DNA of 15,488 bases from Candidatus Krumholzibacteriia bacterium (GCA_030590265.1 JAUUYW010000036.1:1-15488); one strand, 5' to 3'. Positions 6,009-13,894 are shown, counted from the stretch's first letter. Numbers and translations are program-made. The notes: generated by a model not told the origin, from the letters alone.

Positions 6009-8693
6009 ATGATCAACCTGATTGTGAATTGGAATAAAATGGCGGCCCAGGTGGTCGCCATCTCCTTGGTGGGAATATTCTGGATATTGGGCACCGTTGG
6101 TTGCTCCGATCTGAGTCAAAATGACCTGGATAAACGAGCTGCCGGTACTTTGTCGAACCATCCGGATGGTGAAGAAATCTCCCGCTGGTTGCATACCCTG
6201 CCAAAAGGCTCGCTGGAACAAGAAGCCGCCCAGTGGATCCTGGCCTGGTTGCCGGACAGCGATCTGGCCACCCTGGATCCGATTCTGCTCAAAGAGCATG
6301 TGAATCTGGCTTGTGAGACCTATCGCAGGGCTCCCTGGTTTGACAGTTTGCCTCGCGACACCTGGTTGCACTTCGTGGTGCCTCACCGGGTGAGCCAGGA
6401 ACCCTTGCAACCCTGGCGCAGAGTGCTGGAGAGTGAGCTGGCACCGGTCGTCGCTCCCTACACATCCATGGAAGAAGCGGCCCTGGCAGTGAACCGTTGG
6501 TGCCGTGAACAGGCAACCTACATTGCCACCAGCGGCCGCGACATGGGGCCGTTGACGACCCTGAAGCGCGGCCTCGGTCGCTGCGAAGAGGAAATGATCC
6601 TGACCATTTGCGCCATGCGCGCGGCCGGCATTCCAGCTCGCACCTGCTCCACTCCCTATTGGACCTTCACCGACGACAACCACGCCTGGGTCGAAGTCTG
6701 GGCCGATGGTCGCTGGTATTATGCCGAAAGTTGCGATGATCGGCGCTGCCTGAACGACGCCTGGTTCAGTGGCGCCGCCAGCAGGGCGGGCTTTGTGAGC
6801 AGTGCCGGGTATGGTGAGTTTGATCCCTATCCGGAACCTTTGTACCGTGCGGAAGATGGGGTGACCAAAGTCAACTCCACCGCAGTCTACACCGATCCAT
6901 TTGAGCTGCGCGCAACGGTGAAAGGTCATCCGGACACCCCGGTTTTTGCCAACGTTCTCAACTATGGCACCGTTCGCTCCATCGCCCGCATTGATGGGCA
7001 ATTGGGTACGAAGCTGGGCCCGGGGTCTTTCGCGCTCACGGCCGCGGCACCCGATGATTCGGGCGATCTGCTCTTCAAGACAATCACTGGCACGCCAGGC
7101 GAGGTGGTCCAGGTGCAACTGGACCCTGAACAAGATCGCTACGACACCGCCAACAGCCCTGGTTTCTGGCTGACATATCCTGAAAAAAGTTCCCGACCCA
7201 AGCGTCAGGAAGTTTGTGTCAGTGATGAGGTGGATCGGCACCATCGTTTGTTGGTGGCCTCGGATAAAGCTGAGCGCGAAAAGCTGCGCGCTTTGAATGA
7301 CGCCGAAATAGCCGTGCTGGATTCCCTGCCGGAAGACCTGCGCACCGTCTGGGACGAGATTCTGGAAAAACCCTGTGAGAGTTTTTCACCCCTGGTGCGC
7401 CTGCTCAACTGGTATCGCCAACCGAACCAACAGGAAGCCTTGACCTGGCTGCTGGCCGATGCCGACGACAAGGATTTGCTGGAACTGAATGAACGCGCCA
7501 TCCGTGCCCATGTGGAGCAGAGTTTGTTTGTGCGCCGGAGGGTGCCCGTGGATGTTCCTGATGAGGTCTTCCGGGAAGGTGTCTTGGCCTCGCGCATCAA
7601 CCGTGAACCCGGGTGTGATTGGCGCAGTGAATTGCCCGTTGTCCAGTGGCCGGCCAGCTCTGACCTGGAAGGCATCGGTAGAATACTTTTGAATTCCTTT
7701 GGCGATCATTGGCTTGTGAGTTCACCCAAATATTTCGGAAATCCGTTGCCGCCCCATCATGTGTTTGCCCTTGGCCGGGGCACCGAAAAGGATCTGAAGG
7801 TTGCCTTTGTGGGGCTGTGCCGTCGCAATGGATTGCCTGCCCGGTATCGCCATGGAACGGTTGAGTTGTGGATGGGGTCGTGGCAGGAAGTCCATCCGCT
7901 TCCAGTGAACAAGGATGATGAAATGGCCCCAGAGGAAGATGAGTCTTCACTGGGTCAGGGTTGGATCGATCTGGGCCTCACCCGCGACGGTGTGGTTTGG
8001 TCCGAAGCTGAAAGTTATCGTCATTTCATGGTTTCGCGTCCTGGCGACGGCAAGCTGGATACGCCTTGGTGGGACCCGAGTCCTGGAGTGCAGGAATGGG
8101 ATGCCGGTGACTATTGGTTCTGCTCCACTGTGCGGGTCCCAGGTGGCAGTGCCTATGGCCGGCTGACCCGTTTTACTGTGCTGACGGGTGAAACAACTAT
8201 GGTGCGTTTGCCCGTGGATATTGATGGCAGTGGCTGGAATGCCGAGAGTCTGGTGGATCAGAATCTGGCAGCATCACTGTCCAAATTGATTGAGGATCCA
8301 TCAAATGATAATGCCTGGGGAAATCTACCCAAAACGGGCTTGTATCTGATATTTGAACCGGGTGAACCGGCCACCAGAATGATTCCCGCAGTGGCCCGTT
8401 TGCAAGAACGATTGGCTGCCCGAGGGGTGCAGATAGTTCCTGTTCTGACAGGTTCTTCGGCAGCAGGTCCCTGGCAATCCAAATTAGCGGAAGTCGGTCT
8501 TGAAGGCACTCTTCACCGGTCGAACAATCTTGCCTTGGATCATTGGCTGGCCGACTCGGCCAACCATGGACCGGTCACCATGCTGATTCTGCCGGACAGC
8601 AATGACGGCCAACCGATTCTGCTGCGTTCAGGATTGGACAACGGGATCGATTTTTCAGTGCATCTGGCGTTGGATTCCTACGGGGGGAACTAA
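6009..8693 (+). CDS. Large lipoprotein with an intact transglutaminase-like domain and a second, degenerate copy
   Basis: An 894-residue protein with an N-terminal signal (hydrophobic about residues 12-31) ending TVGC, so Cys32 may be lipidated and the protein surface or periplasmic. Residues about 60-245 form a helical lead-in plus transglutaminase-like fold with a complete triad: Cys192 (GLGRCEEE), His225 (NHAWVEVW) and Asp243/244 (SCDD). A beta-rich domain follows (about 290-400). Residues about 440-635 repeat the plan (LPEDLRTVWDEIL, then GLPARYRHGTVELWMGSWQEVHPL), but the catalytic Cys position is Glu593 and the His segment is shortened. Another beta-sandwich follows (about 700-748), then a possible thioredoxin-like C-terminal domain (about 775-894) without CxxC. 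It probably acts as a cysteine protease, peptidase or transglutaminase on envelope substrates; the substrate is unknown. Its start is 8 bp after manB, with TAAGGA as the ribosome site. It converges with the histidine kinase gene, 12 bp away. Confidence 0.83.
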   Translation: MINLIVNWNKMAAQVVAISLVGIFWILGTVGCSDLSQNDLDKRAAGTLSNHPDGEEISRWLHTLPKGSLEQEAAQWILAWLPDSDLATLDPILLKEHVNLACETYRRAPWFDSLPRDTWLHFVVPHRVSQEPLQPWRRVLESELAPVVAPYTSMEEAALAVNRWCREQATYIATSGRDMGPLTTLKRGLGRCEEEMILTICAMRAAGIPARTCSTPYWTFTDDNHAWVEVWADGRWYYAESCDDRRCLNDAWFSGAASRAGFVSSAGYGEFDPYPEPLYRAEDGVTKVNSTAVYTDPFELRATVKGHPDTPVFANVLNYGTVRSIARIDGQLGTKLGPGSFALTAAAPDDSGDLLFKTITGTPGEVVQVQLDPEQDRYDTANSPGFWLTYPEKSSRPKRQEVCVSDEVDRHHRLLVASDKAEREKLRALNDAEIAVLDSLPEDLRTVWDEILEKPCESFSPLVRLLNWYRQPNQQEALTWLLADADDKDLLELNERAIRAHVEQSLFVRRRVPVDVPDEVFREGVLASRINREPGCDWRSELPVVQWPASSDLEGIGRILLNSFGDHWLVSSPKYFGNPLPPHHVFALGRGTEKDLKVAFVGLCRRNGLPARYRHGTVELWMGSWQEVHPLPVNKDDEMAPEEDESSLGQGWIDLGLTRDGVVWSEAESYRHFMVSRPGDGKLDTPWWDPSPGVQEWDAGDYWFCSTVRVPGGSAYGRLTRFTVLTGETTMVRLPVDIDGSGWNAESLVDQNLAASLSKLIEDPSNDNAWGNLPKTGLYLIFEPGEPATRMIPAVARLQERLAARGVQIVPVLTGSSAAGPWQSKLAEVGLEGTLHRSNNLALDHWLADSANHGPVTMLILPDSNDGQPILLRSGLDNGIDFSVHLALDSYGGN

Positions 8694-8705
8694 CAGGATT
8701 TTAAC

Positions 8706-10622
8706 TCAAGGCTCCATGAACATGGGATCCGGTTGCATGCTGTCCGGCGGCACCACGGGCAATTCCACAAGAAACCGTGACCATTTTCCAGACACACTGG
8801 CCACCTTGATGTTGCCGCCCAGCCGGATCAGAATATCATGCACGATGGACAACCCCAAGCCGGTGCCTTTACCTGTGGGTTTGGTGGTATGAAAGAGGTC
8901 AAAAATCTTATCCTGATCGTCAGACTCGATGCCGATACCGTTGTCTTCCACACTGATGATGATGCGTTGACCATCACTCTGGGTGACAATGCTCACTCTG
9001 CCTTTTCGTTCTGGTACTTCCTCGGTGGCGTCCAGGGCATTCTTCAACAAATTGACAAAAACCTGCTGCAAAAGCATGGGGTCGGAGCGAAAAATCGGCA
9101 CTTCCGGATCCAGATGAATGTCGATGGTGACATTGCATCGTTTGATCTCCACCAAGAGCAATTCCAAACATTCGTTGAGCAGATCATCCAGGTTGATGGG
9201 AGCCATGCCGGCTTGGTTTTTGCGCACGAACCCCAGCAGACTGTGGGTGATTTTGGTGCAGCGAGCCACTTGATGATGCAGGCGGCGCATGGCCTTGGAG
9301 AGAATGTCCTGAGTGTCATTGGACAGCAAATGACCTTCATCCTCCAGGGAGTCTTCCACCAACCCGGCGATGGTGTCGATGACCGCCAGGGGATTGTTGA
9401 TCTCATGGGCCACCCCCGAGGCCATTTGTCCCACTGCGGCCAGCCTCTCGCTGCGGATCAGGTCATTCTTCAACCGCAACCGTTTGGTGATATCGCGACA
9501 GAGGCAAACCATTTCCAAAGGATTACCGGTTGGGTCGGTGATCAACGTCAGGCTGATATTTGCCACTACAGTGTGCCCGTCCATGGCGGTAAAAAGGGCT
9601 TCGTAGCGGGCCGCGTGTCCTTCCAGAAGAGCTTTGTCAAAGAGCCTGTTGAAATTGTCCGGGTTCTCGCAAAGATAGGTGGCGCTTTTGCCGATGACTT
9701 CAATGGGACTGTATCCCAGGGCCTTCTGGGCGCCGGCGTTGAAAGATTGAATGCGCCCGTCCGGATCAGTGAGAAAAATCATGTCCCGGCTGTTTTTCAA
9801 AACTTCCTGCAGGTATTTCTGGGTCTCGTCCAGCTGCTCATCAACCTGGTGCAGCTTCTGCTCGCTCTCAAACAATTCGGTGGTGTCTTCCACCAGGCCA
9901 TAAACTCCCACTGTGCGCCGATTCTCGGTGATGGGAAAGATGGTCACCTGGGCATGCATTTCCTGTCCAGGGGCCGGCAAGATGCCTGTGGCGCATAGAG
10001 TGGCGCCGGTTTCAATGGCTTCGGTTTCCAGGTCATGCAGCCAATCTGCGGTCCCGGGGGCATACAGTGTTTGATCGGTAAAACCGACAACCTGCTCCTC
10101 TTTGAAGCCCAGGACATGCAAAGCATGCTTGTTCATAAGAAGGTATTTGTAGTCGATATCCTTGACGTAAATAGCCAAAGGCGCGGTGACAACAAACAGG
10201 TTCAGTTGGCGACGGGTTTCTTTCAGACGGCGGCTATCCAGGGCCAGGGCCCGGTTTTCTTCCACCAGCTGAACGAGCCCCTTCACCAGGTCATTCTGCT
10301 TTGGACCCAGAATGGGCACATCGTTGGGCAGGTGTTTTTTCAGCGTCTCCAGATCCTTGGAATAATCGGCGGTCACCACGACCAAACCAGGGGCAGGCAG
10401 GCTGGCGAGAGCTTCGATTTCGTTGGCAAAGTGGGGAATGGCCAGCTCGCTGGTCAACTCGGCGTTATCCTCGGATGAAGAGGTGTCGATGACCGATTGA
10501 ATTCTGATACGCAACCGGCTGGCCCGGGCATGCAGACCGGCCAGCAAGTCACCCAGAGCCGCGCCTTCGCCCACCAAAGTTATAGAAAGTCGGGATTTGC
10601 TCGAGGCCCGGTCGGTGGTCAT
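8706..10622 (-). CDS. Soluble PAS-PAS sensor histidine kinase
   Basis: A 638-residue kinase without membrane segments. Residues about 10-120 form an alternating beta-alpha region opening SITLVGEG, with VVVTADY and VPILGPKQ later; it looks Rossmann-like. Residues about 140-255 are a first PAS domain (FVVTAPLAIYVKDIDYKYLLMN). A coiled linker (about 255-275) follows, then a second PAS domain (about 276-382, SRDMIFLTDPDGRIQSFN). The HisKA H-box is GQMASGVAHEINNP with phospho-acceptor His406. The catalytic ATPase has the N-box (LLKNALDA, Asn528), G1 (EDNGIGI, about 559) and F/G2 boxes (FDLFHTTKPTGKGTGLGL). Its start overlaps the response-regulator stop as ATGA, so the two genes are co-translated cognate partners. 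The ligand of the PAS and N-terminal domains is unknown. Both the overall type and the gene limits are clear. Confidence 0.93.
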   Translation of the reverse strand: MTTDRASSKSRLSITLVGEGAALGDLLAGLHARASRLRIRIQSVIDTSSSEDNAELTSELAIPHFANEIEALASLPAPGLVVVTADYSKDLETLKKHLPNDVPILGPKQNDLVKGLVQLVEENRALALDSRRLKETRRQLNLFVVTAPLAIYVKDIDYKYLLMNKHALHVLGFKEEQVVGFTDQTLYAPGTADWLHDLETEAIETGATLCATGILPAPGQEMHAQVTIFPITENRRTVGVYGLVEDTTELFESEQKLHQVDEQLDETQKYLQEVLKNSRDMIFLTDPDGRIQSFNAGAQKALGYSPIEVIGKSATYLCENPDNFNRLFDKALLEGHAARYEALFTAMDGHTVVANISLTLITDPTGNPLEMVCLCRDITKRLRLKNDLIRSERLAAVGQMASGVAHEINNPLAVIDTIAGLVEDSLEDEGHLLSNDTQDILSKAMRRLHHQVARCTKITHSLLGFVRKNQAGMAPINLDDLLNECLELLLVEIKRCNVTIDIHLDPEVPIFRSDPMLLQQVFVNLLKNALDATEEVPERKGRVSIVTQSDGQRIIISVEDNGIGIESDDQDKIFDLFHTTKPTGKGTGLGLSIVHDILIRLGGNIKVASVSGKWSRFLVELPVVPPDSMQPDPMFMEP

Positions 10623-11116
10623 TCCTGTTCGTACTCCCGTCGCAGCTCGTCACTTTGCTGGATCAGGTCCCGGGGGCTGGTGGTGCTCAACATGAGAGCT
10701 TCCAGCTTGGCCTCAAATTCGGTTTTCATGCGGTTGAGACGGTTTTCCCAGGCGGCCACGATGTGCCGGTGCAGGTCTTCAAAGTCCAGGGGTTTCATCA
10801 GATAGCGGAAAGCCTGCAGGCGTCCGGCTTCCCAGGCCGATTCGTGGCTGCCGTGGCCGGTGAGCATCAAAATTTCAATGAAGGGCTGGCAATCACGAAG
10901 TTTTTCGATGACTTCGATGCCACTGAGATCGGGCATTTTCAGGTCCACCACCGCAACGTCGAATTTCAATTCCAGGGCGGCGCTGATGGCCTCGTTTCCG
11001 CTGAGGGCCATGGTCACATCCATATCGCGCTTGCGCAAACGGTGGCCCAGGAAGGTGACGAGGTCTTCTTCGTCATCCACAAGCAGGAGACGCAATTGTT
11101 TTTGATCGTCAGTCAT
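10619..11116 (-). CDS. Single-domain response regulator with a coiled C-terminal tail
   Basis: A 165-residue receiver protein. The acidic pocket is Asp14/Asp15 (LLLVDDEED), the phospho-acceptor is Asp58 (VVDLKMPD), the switch Thr is Thr86 (MLTGHG) and the conserved Lys is Lys108 (YLMKPLD). After the receiver, residues about 120-165 are charged and probably helical or coiled-coil, with no DNA-binding or enzymatic output domain, so signalling likely goes through protein contacts or a phosphorelay. The stop overlaps the histidine-kinase start (ATGA), marking them as a pair. The ribosome-binding site is weak (GAAAGAAAA). It lies 114 bp downstream of the radical SAM gene on the same strand; no obvious terminator separates them, so shared transcription is possible. 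Confidence 0.93.
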   Translation of the reverse strand: MTDDQKQLRLLLVDDEEDLVTFLGHRLRKRDMDVTMALSGNEAISAALELKFDVAVVDLKMPDLSGIEVIEKLRDCQPFIEILMLTGHGSHESAWEAGRLQAFRYLMKPLDFEDLHRHIVAAWENRLNRMKTEFEAKLEALMLSTTSPRDLIQQSDELRREYEQE

Positions 11117-11230
11117 GATCGTTTTCTTTCACTGGCGGCTGAACTCTCCGGTTGAAGGGATGATCCACCTCGGGCCCGGCGGTGTCAAGCTCCAGGGCTC
11201 ATTTTGCTCCAGGATTTCCGTGGCCCAGCC

Positions 11231-12121
11231 TTACAATCCCCTCAGATATTCAGGCTTCAGATCATTCCCGTCGTGGCGGTCGAGCACCAGGTCAAGTTGT
11301 GCCAGGGCCTTGTGGCGATCAGTGGGCAAATTCAAGCTCAAGGGCAAATGATTGCTGGCATGGTTGGAGTGGAAACGACAGCGTGTGAACTGGCTGTCGC
11401 GGATGATAATGCGCAGCTCTTCCAGCATGCCCCAGGGATCGGGCAATTGGAATTCGTCCCTTTCAGCCTGGTCAAACAAGGGTGTGCCGGGGATCAGAGT
11501 GGTGGTCAGGGCGCCCACAAAAGGCGGGTCCATGGCCGTGAGGATTTTTGCGGTGGCCTCGGCGTGTTGCCTCGACTTGAGGTGGCCGGCAAGGCCCAGC
11601 ATCACCATAACCGAATGGCGCAGGCCCGCTTCTTTCAACAGATGAGCCGACTCGATGGCTTCGGCCGCTGTGGAGCCTTTGTTCACCTGCCGCAAAACCT
11701 CATCGTCACCACTTTCCACGCCATGGTAAACAATGCCCAGGGCAAGTTCTTTCAACTGCGCCAACTGCTCGGGTGTTTTGCGCAGGATGCTGCGCGCGTC
11801 ACCATAAATTCCAACCCTGCGCACGGTGGGAATTTTTTCCTGCAGCAGAGTCAGCACTTTGACCAGAAAATCCTGGGGCAGAATGAGAGCATCACCGTCA
11901 CAGAGAAAAACCCGGCGGATGGGGCGATGCTGCCGACTCCAGCTGGCGGCTTCTTCGATATCGGCAGCTATGGTATCCCACTTTTTGATCCGGAAGCCCT
12001 GATCCGGATGGTCATACATGGCGCAATAGGTGCATTTGTTGTGACTGCAACCGAGGGAAATTTGCAAGAGCAGGCTCTCAGCTTCTGATGGAGGACGAAA
12101 AATTTGGCCGATATGATCCAT
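11231..12121 (-). CDS. Radical SAM protein of unknown substrate
   Basis: A 296-residue protein with the [4Fe-4S] cluster motif GCSHNKCTYC: Cys25, Cys30 and Cys33, spaced C-x4-C-x2-C. This spacing, and the lead-in FRPPSEAESLLLQISLGC, match a widespread radical SAM group that I recall opening PxEAxSLLIQ...GCSHNKCTFCxMY, so it is family-typical rather than a mutation. Further motifs are FLCDGDAL (about 73-80, in the place of GGE) and YHGVESGDDEVL (about 132-143). It presumably cleaves S-adenosylmethionine to start a radical reaction in the cytoplasm; the substrate is unknown. ATG at 12121 has AGGAGG (12134-12129) 7 nt upstream; a TTG at 12124 is too close to that site. A small upstream reading frame overlaps its start codon. 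Confidence 0.87.
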   Translation of the reverse strand: MDHIGQIFRPPSEAESLLLQISLGCSHNKCTYCAMYDHPDQGFRIKKWDTIAADIEEAASWSRQHRPIRRVFLCDGDALILPQDFLVKVLTLLQEKIPTVRRVGIYGDARSILRKTPEQLAQLKELALGIVYHGVESGDDEVLRQVNKGSTAAEAIESAHLLKEAGLRHSVMVMLGLAGHLKSRQHAEATAKILTAMDPPFVGALTTTLIPGTPLFDQAERDEFQLPDPWGMLEELRIIIRDSQFTRCRFHSNHASNHLPLSLNLPTDRHKALAQLDLVLDRHDGNDLKPEYLRGL

Positions 12122-12306
12122 CAATACGCCTCCTGAGAGCGATTCCAGACGAATAGAGTGGTGAAGACCCTTTGCCGCAGAGTAAGTACCTGAAAATTAT
12201 GTGTCATGAGACGATTATTGATGAAAGCATCCTCAAAAAAAAGGGATGATTTGTCCTGGTATTTTGATTGGGTGTAAGGCTTTGAAAACAAACCAATTAA
12301 CATCAT
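12121..12306 (-). CDS. Possible small protein or leader peptide upstream of the radical SAM gene
   Basis: A 61-codon frame starting ATG-ATG at 12306, preceded at 6 nt by AAAGGAAG (12320-12313), and ending in a TGA that overlaps the radical SAM start as TGATG. The predicted product (MMLIGLFSKPYTQSK... ending RSQEAY) resembles nothing I know and has no clear signal peptide or membrane segment. The arrangement fits translational coupling, but the region is AT-rich with no coding bias that I can see, so a chance frame is about as likely as a real gene. Confidence 0.3.
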   Translation of the reverse strand: MMLIGLFSKPYTQSKYQDKSSLFFEDAFINNRLMTHNFQVLTLRQRVFTTLFVWNRSQEAY

Positions 12307-12449
12307 GAAAATCTTCCTTTATTTCCTTGGTTTTGCGTTGAAATTAAAGAAAGTGCGTAGTGTTGATTAAGATAAACATTAAAAAACTACCAAAGTGAAA
12401 CCGAATAGCCAATTCTCGGTTCAATAGGATAAGGACGTTAGGTTTACTT

Positions 12450-12520
12450 GGCCGGAGTCAATACGTCAGAATAACTTAGGGCGAGAGTTATTCATCGACA
12501 GATTCCGGCCCCCCTTTTTT
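12450..12520 (+). terminator. Orphan plus-strand intrinsic terminator with a two-stem structure
   Basis: An outer stem GGCCGGA (12450-12456) / TCCGGCC (12504-12510) encloses an inner perfect 8-bp stem GAATAACT (12469-12476) / AGTTATTC (12486-12493) with a 9-nt loop. CCCC and six T (12515-12520) follow. No plus-strand gene lies upstream for more than 3 kb, and the downstream neighbour is on the minus strand. It therefore probably ends an unannotated RNA starting between about 12130 and 12440, or blocks antisense transcription. I could not identify a convincing promoter or RNA family. Confidence 0.6.
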
Positions 12521-12545
12521 ATGGTTGGTATTATTATCAGTACAG

Positions 12546-12563
12546 GTTCCCGCTGGCGGGAAC
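12546..12563 (-). terminator. Perfect hairpin just after the aminopeptidase stop, possible 3'-end structure
   Basis: GTTCCCG (12546-12552) and CGGGAAC (12557-12563) form a 7-bp GC-rich stem with a 4-nt loop, beginning one base past the TGA at 12567-12565. No U-run follows on either strand, so it is not a canonical intrinsic terminator. It may protect the transcript 3' end, or it may be chance. Confidence 0.35.
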
Positions 12564-12564
12564 A

Positions 12565-13728
12565 TCACTGAAGCTCCACGAACACTCCATCGCGAATAAT
12601 AACCTGATCCAGATCAGGACCGCTGAGTTTCACTTCATGCACGTTGACCATGGGTTGGGTTTCGGGAATATAAACCCGATCCAGATGGATGACTGCGTCG
12701 GGGCTGGAAAAATCGTCCGGCCCCACCGATCCGCCAAAATGATCACTGCGACCAAAGGCGATGTGCAACCCCAGCTTTTCATCCAGCAGGATGCTGCCGG
12801 TGGGTTTAAGATTGAAATCACCCAGGACACCCAGTCCCAGCTCGGCCAGATTGGCGTAGGCGGGTTCGGCGTTGATATGACGGGTTTCTTCTTCACTGGC
12901 CGGCCCTAAAGAAAGCACCTCAACTGCTTTGTTGGCTTCGATCTGGTACAAGACAATTTCGTCGTCGATTTGAACCGGCAGAGTGCCGTTGGAGAGGCTG
13001 ATGTCCCCTTCAATATTACCTTCGTAGGGGACAATGTAGGCCTCGCCCGAGGGCAGATTGCCGGCCACACCATTTTCCGGGAACAACCCTCCGGATGCAT
13101 GGCCGCTGTTGTGTCGCAGATCCAGAACCAATTGGTAGGAATCGTCACCAACCTCGAATTGGAAATCAGCCCGCTCCGAGCGGTCGAGCAGTTCTTTCAA
13201 ATGCCAGACCCGGCGATTGATCAGCTCGTAGTCCAAACGCAGGGCCGGGATCATCGAAGGCAGAAAACCGGGCATGGTGGCGGCACGGAAACCATGGCCG
13301 GATTTCTCGGCCTCACGGGTGGCTACTTTCAAGGGGGCAGTGGCGGACAACTCGGTGGGAGCCAAAACCATGGAGTGGTTGGCAAAAAGGTCGGCAAAGG
13401 ATTCTTCGTGGCTGGATGGCTCGTCGGCATGGTTGAAGACTGTTTCGCCGTCCCCGGATTGCCAGGTGGCGGGCAGGTCGGCGTTGTTGCCACCGGCGTT
13501 GCGGTACCAGGCCAATGTCAGACGCTGCAAACCCAGGGCTTCCTGCTGTGATTGCAAGGCCTTGAACCAACCGACAGCCATGGTCCGACGTTCAGTCCAG
13601 TGGTCGTTGTCGGCCAATCGGGAATCAGGCAGATCAACGATGATGGCCAGACCCTGGTCTTTGTCCGTAGGCTGAAAAACGCGCTGGACAAGCAGGCGCA
13701 GGTCTTCCGAGGTGAGGATTTGAGTCAT
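12565..13728 (-). CDS. M29/aminopeptidase T-like metallopeptidase (divergent)
   Basis: A 387-residue protein whose C-terminal half matches aminopeptidase T (M29, COG2309). The motifs are NLPSGEAYIVPYE (Glu229), ELGLG (Glu296), LLDEKLGLHIAFG (His322), FGG and VIHLD (His348, Asp350). These correspond to five of the dinuclear-metal ligands known for M29; the family's tyrosine near the His322 loop is not obvious (that stretch reads GRSDHFGG). The N-terminal half (about 1-190) is acidic and hard to align by eye, with AIIVDLPDSRLADND near the front where the family has its Rossmann-like domain. ATG at 13728 has GGAG 7 nt upstream; an in-frame TTG at 13746 has no better site. It is cytoplasmic and divergent from the NYN gene. 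It may trim peptides or be a specialised hydrolase; the substrate is unknown. Confidence 0.75.
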   Translation of the reverse strand: MTQILTSEDLRLLVQRVFQPTDKDQGLAIIVDLPDSRLADNDHWTERRTMAVGWFKALQSQQEALGLQRLTLAWYRNAGGNNADLPATWQSGDGETVFNHADEPSSHEESFADLFANHSMVLAPTELSATAPLKVATREAEKSGHGFRAATMPGFLPSMIPALRLDYELINRRVWHLKELLDRSERADFQFEVGDDSYQLVLDLRHNSGHASGGLFPENGVAGNLPSGEAYIVPYEGNIEGDISLSNGTLPVQIDDEIVLYQIEANKAVEVLSLGPASEEETRHINAEPAYANLAELGLGVLGDFNLKPTGSILLDEKLGLHIAFGRSDHFGGSVGPDDFSSPDAVIHLDRVYIPETQPMVNVHEVKLSGPDLDQVIIRDGVFVELQ

Positions 13729-13894
13729 GCCAAGCTCCGTTTTCAAGAGGGAAAAGATCGCTGGTATACGTTTCTCATTTTATATTCTATTCTACTCTAA
13801 TGCCCGGACTTTTTTCCGGCCACATCTTAAAATTGCGTTTTGTTGCCACAGAATTCCACCGCAATTTCCTGTCCTGAACGGCAAGGAGGCTTTT

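Larger units (their letters stand above)
12122..12564. other. AT-rich intergenic region with no established gene
   Basis: These 443 bp separate the radical SAM and aminopeptidase genes, both on the minus strand. The part nearest the radical SAM gene holds a possible small minus-strand reading frame (12121-12306). The middle (about 12310-12440) is AT-rich, contains nothing recognisable and probably carries the minus-strand promoter. The rest holds a strong plus-strand terminator (12450-12520) and a short hairpin (12546-12563), annotated separately. No tRNA, repeat array or mobile-element end was found. Confidence 0.6.

Noticed and set aside
5997..7244. A 415-codon minus-strand frame opposite the transglutaminase-like gene
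   Set aside because: Its composition is that of an antisense shadow, and the plus-strand protein has recognisable catalytic motifs and a good start.
11204..12088. A long plus-strand frame opposite the radical SAM gene
   Set aside because: No ribosome site or recognisable motif; the opposite strand carries a clear cluster motif.
12305..12370. A 21-codon plus-strand frame (MKIFLYFLGFALKLKK...) resembling a tiny membrane peptide
   Set aside because: It has no ribosome-binding site and lies in AT-rich DNA where short frames arise by chance.
13770..13820. TATTC/TACTC pentamer run and a CCGGA/TCCGG hairpin in the divergent region before the NYN gene
   Set aside because: Only about three imperfect units and a 5-bp stem; not distinguishable from chance. 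An AT-rich promoter is likely here, but no clean -35/-10 pair was found.
13727..13894. Upstream extension of the NYN reading frame (starting MPSSVFKREK)
   Set aside because: It overlaps the divergent aminopeptidase start and lacks a ribosome site, while the ATG at 13895 has AAGGAGG and begins right at the NYN domain.
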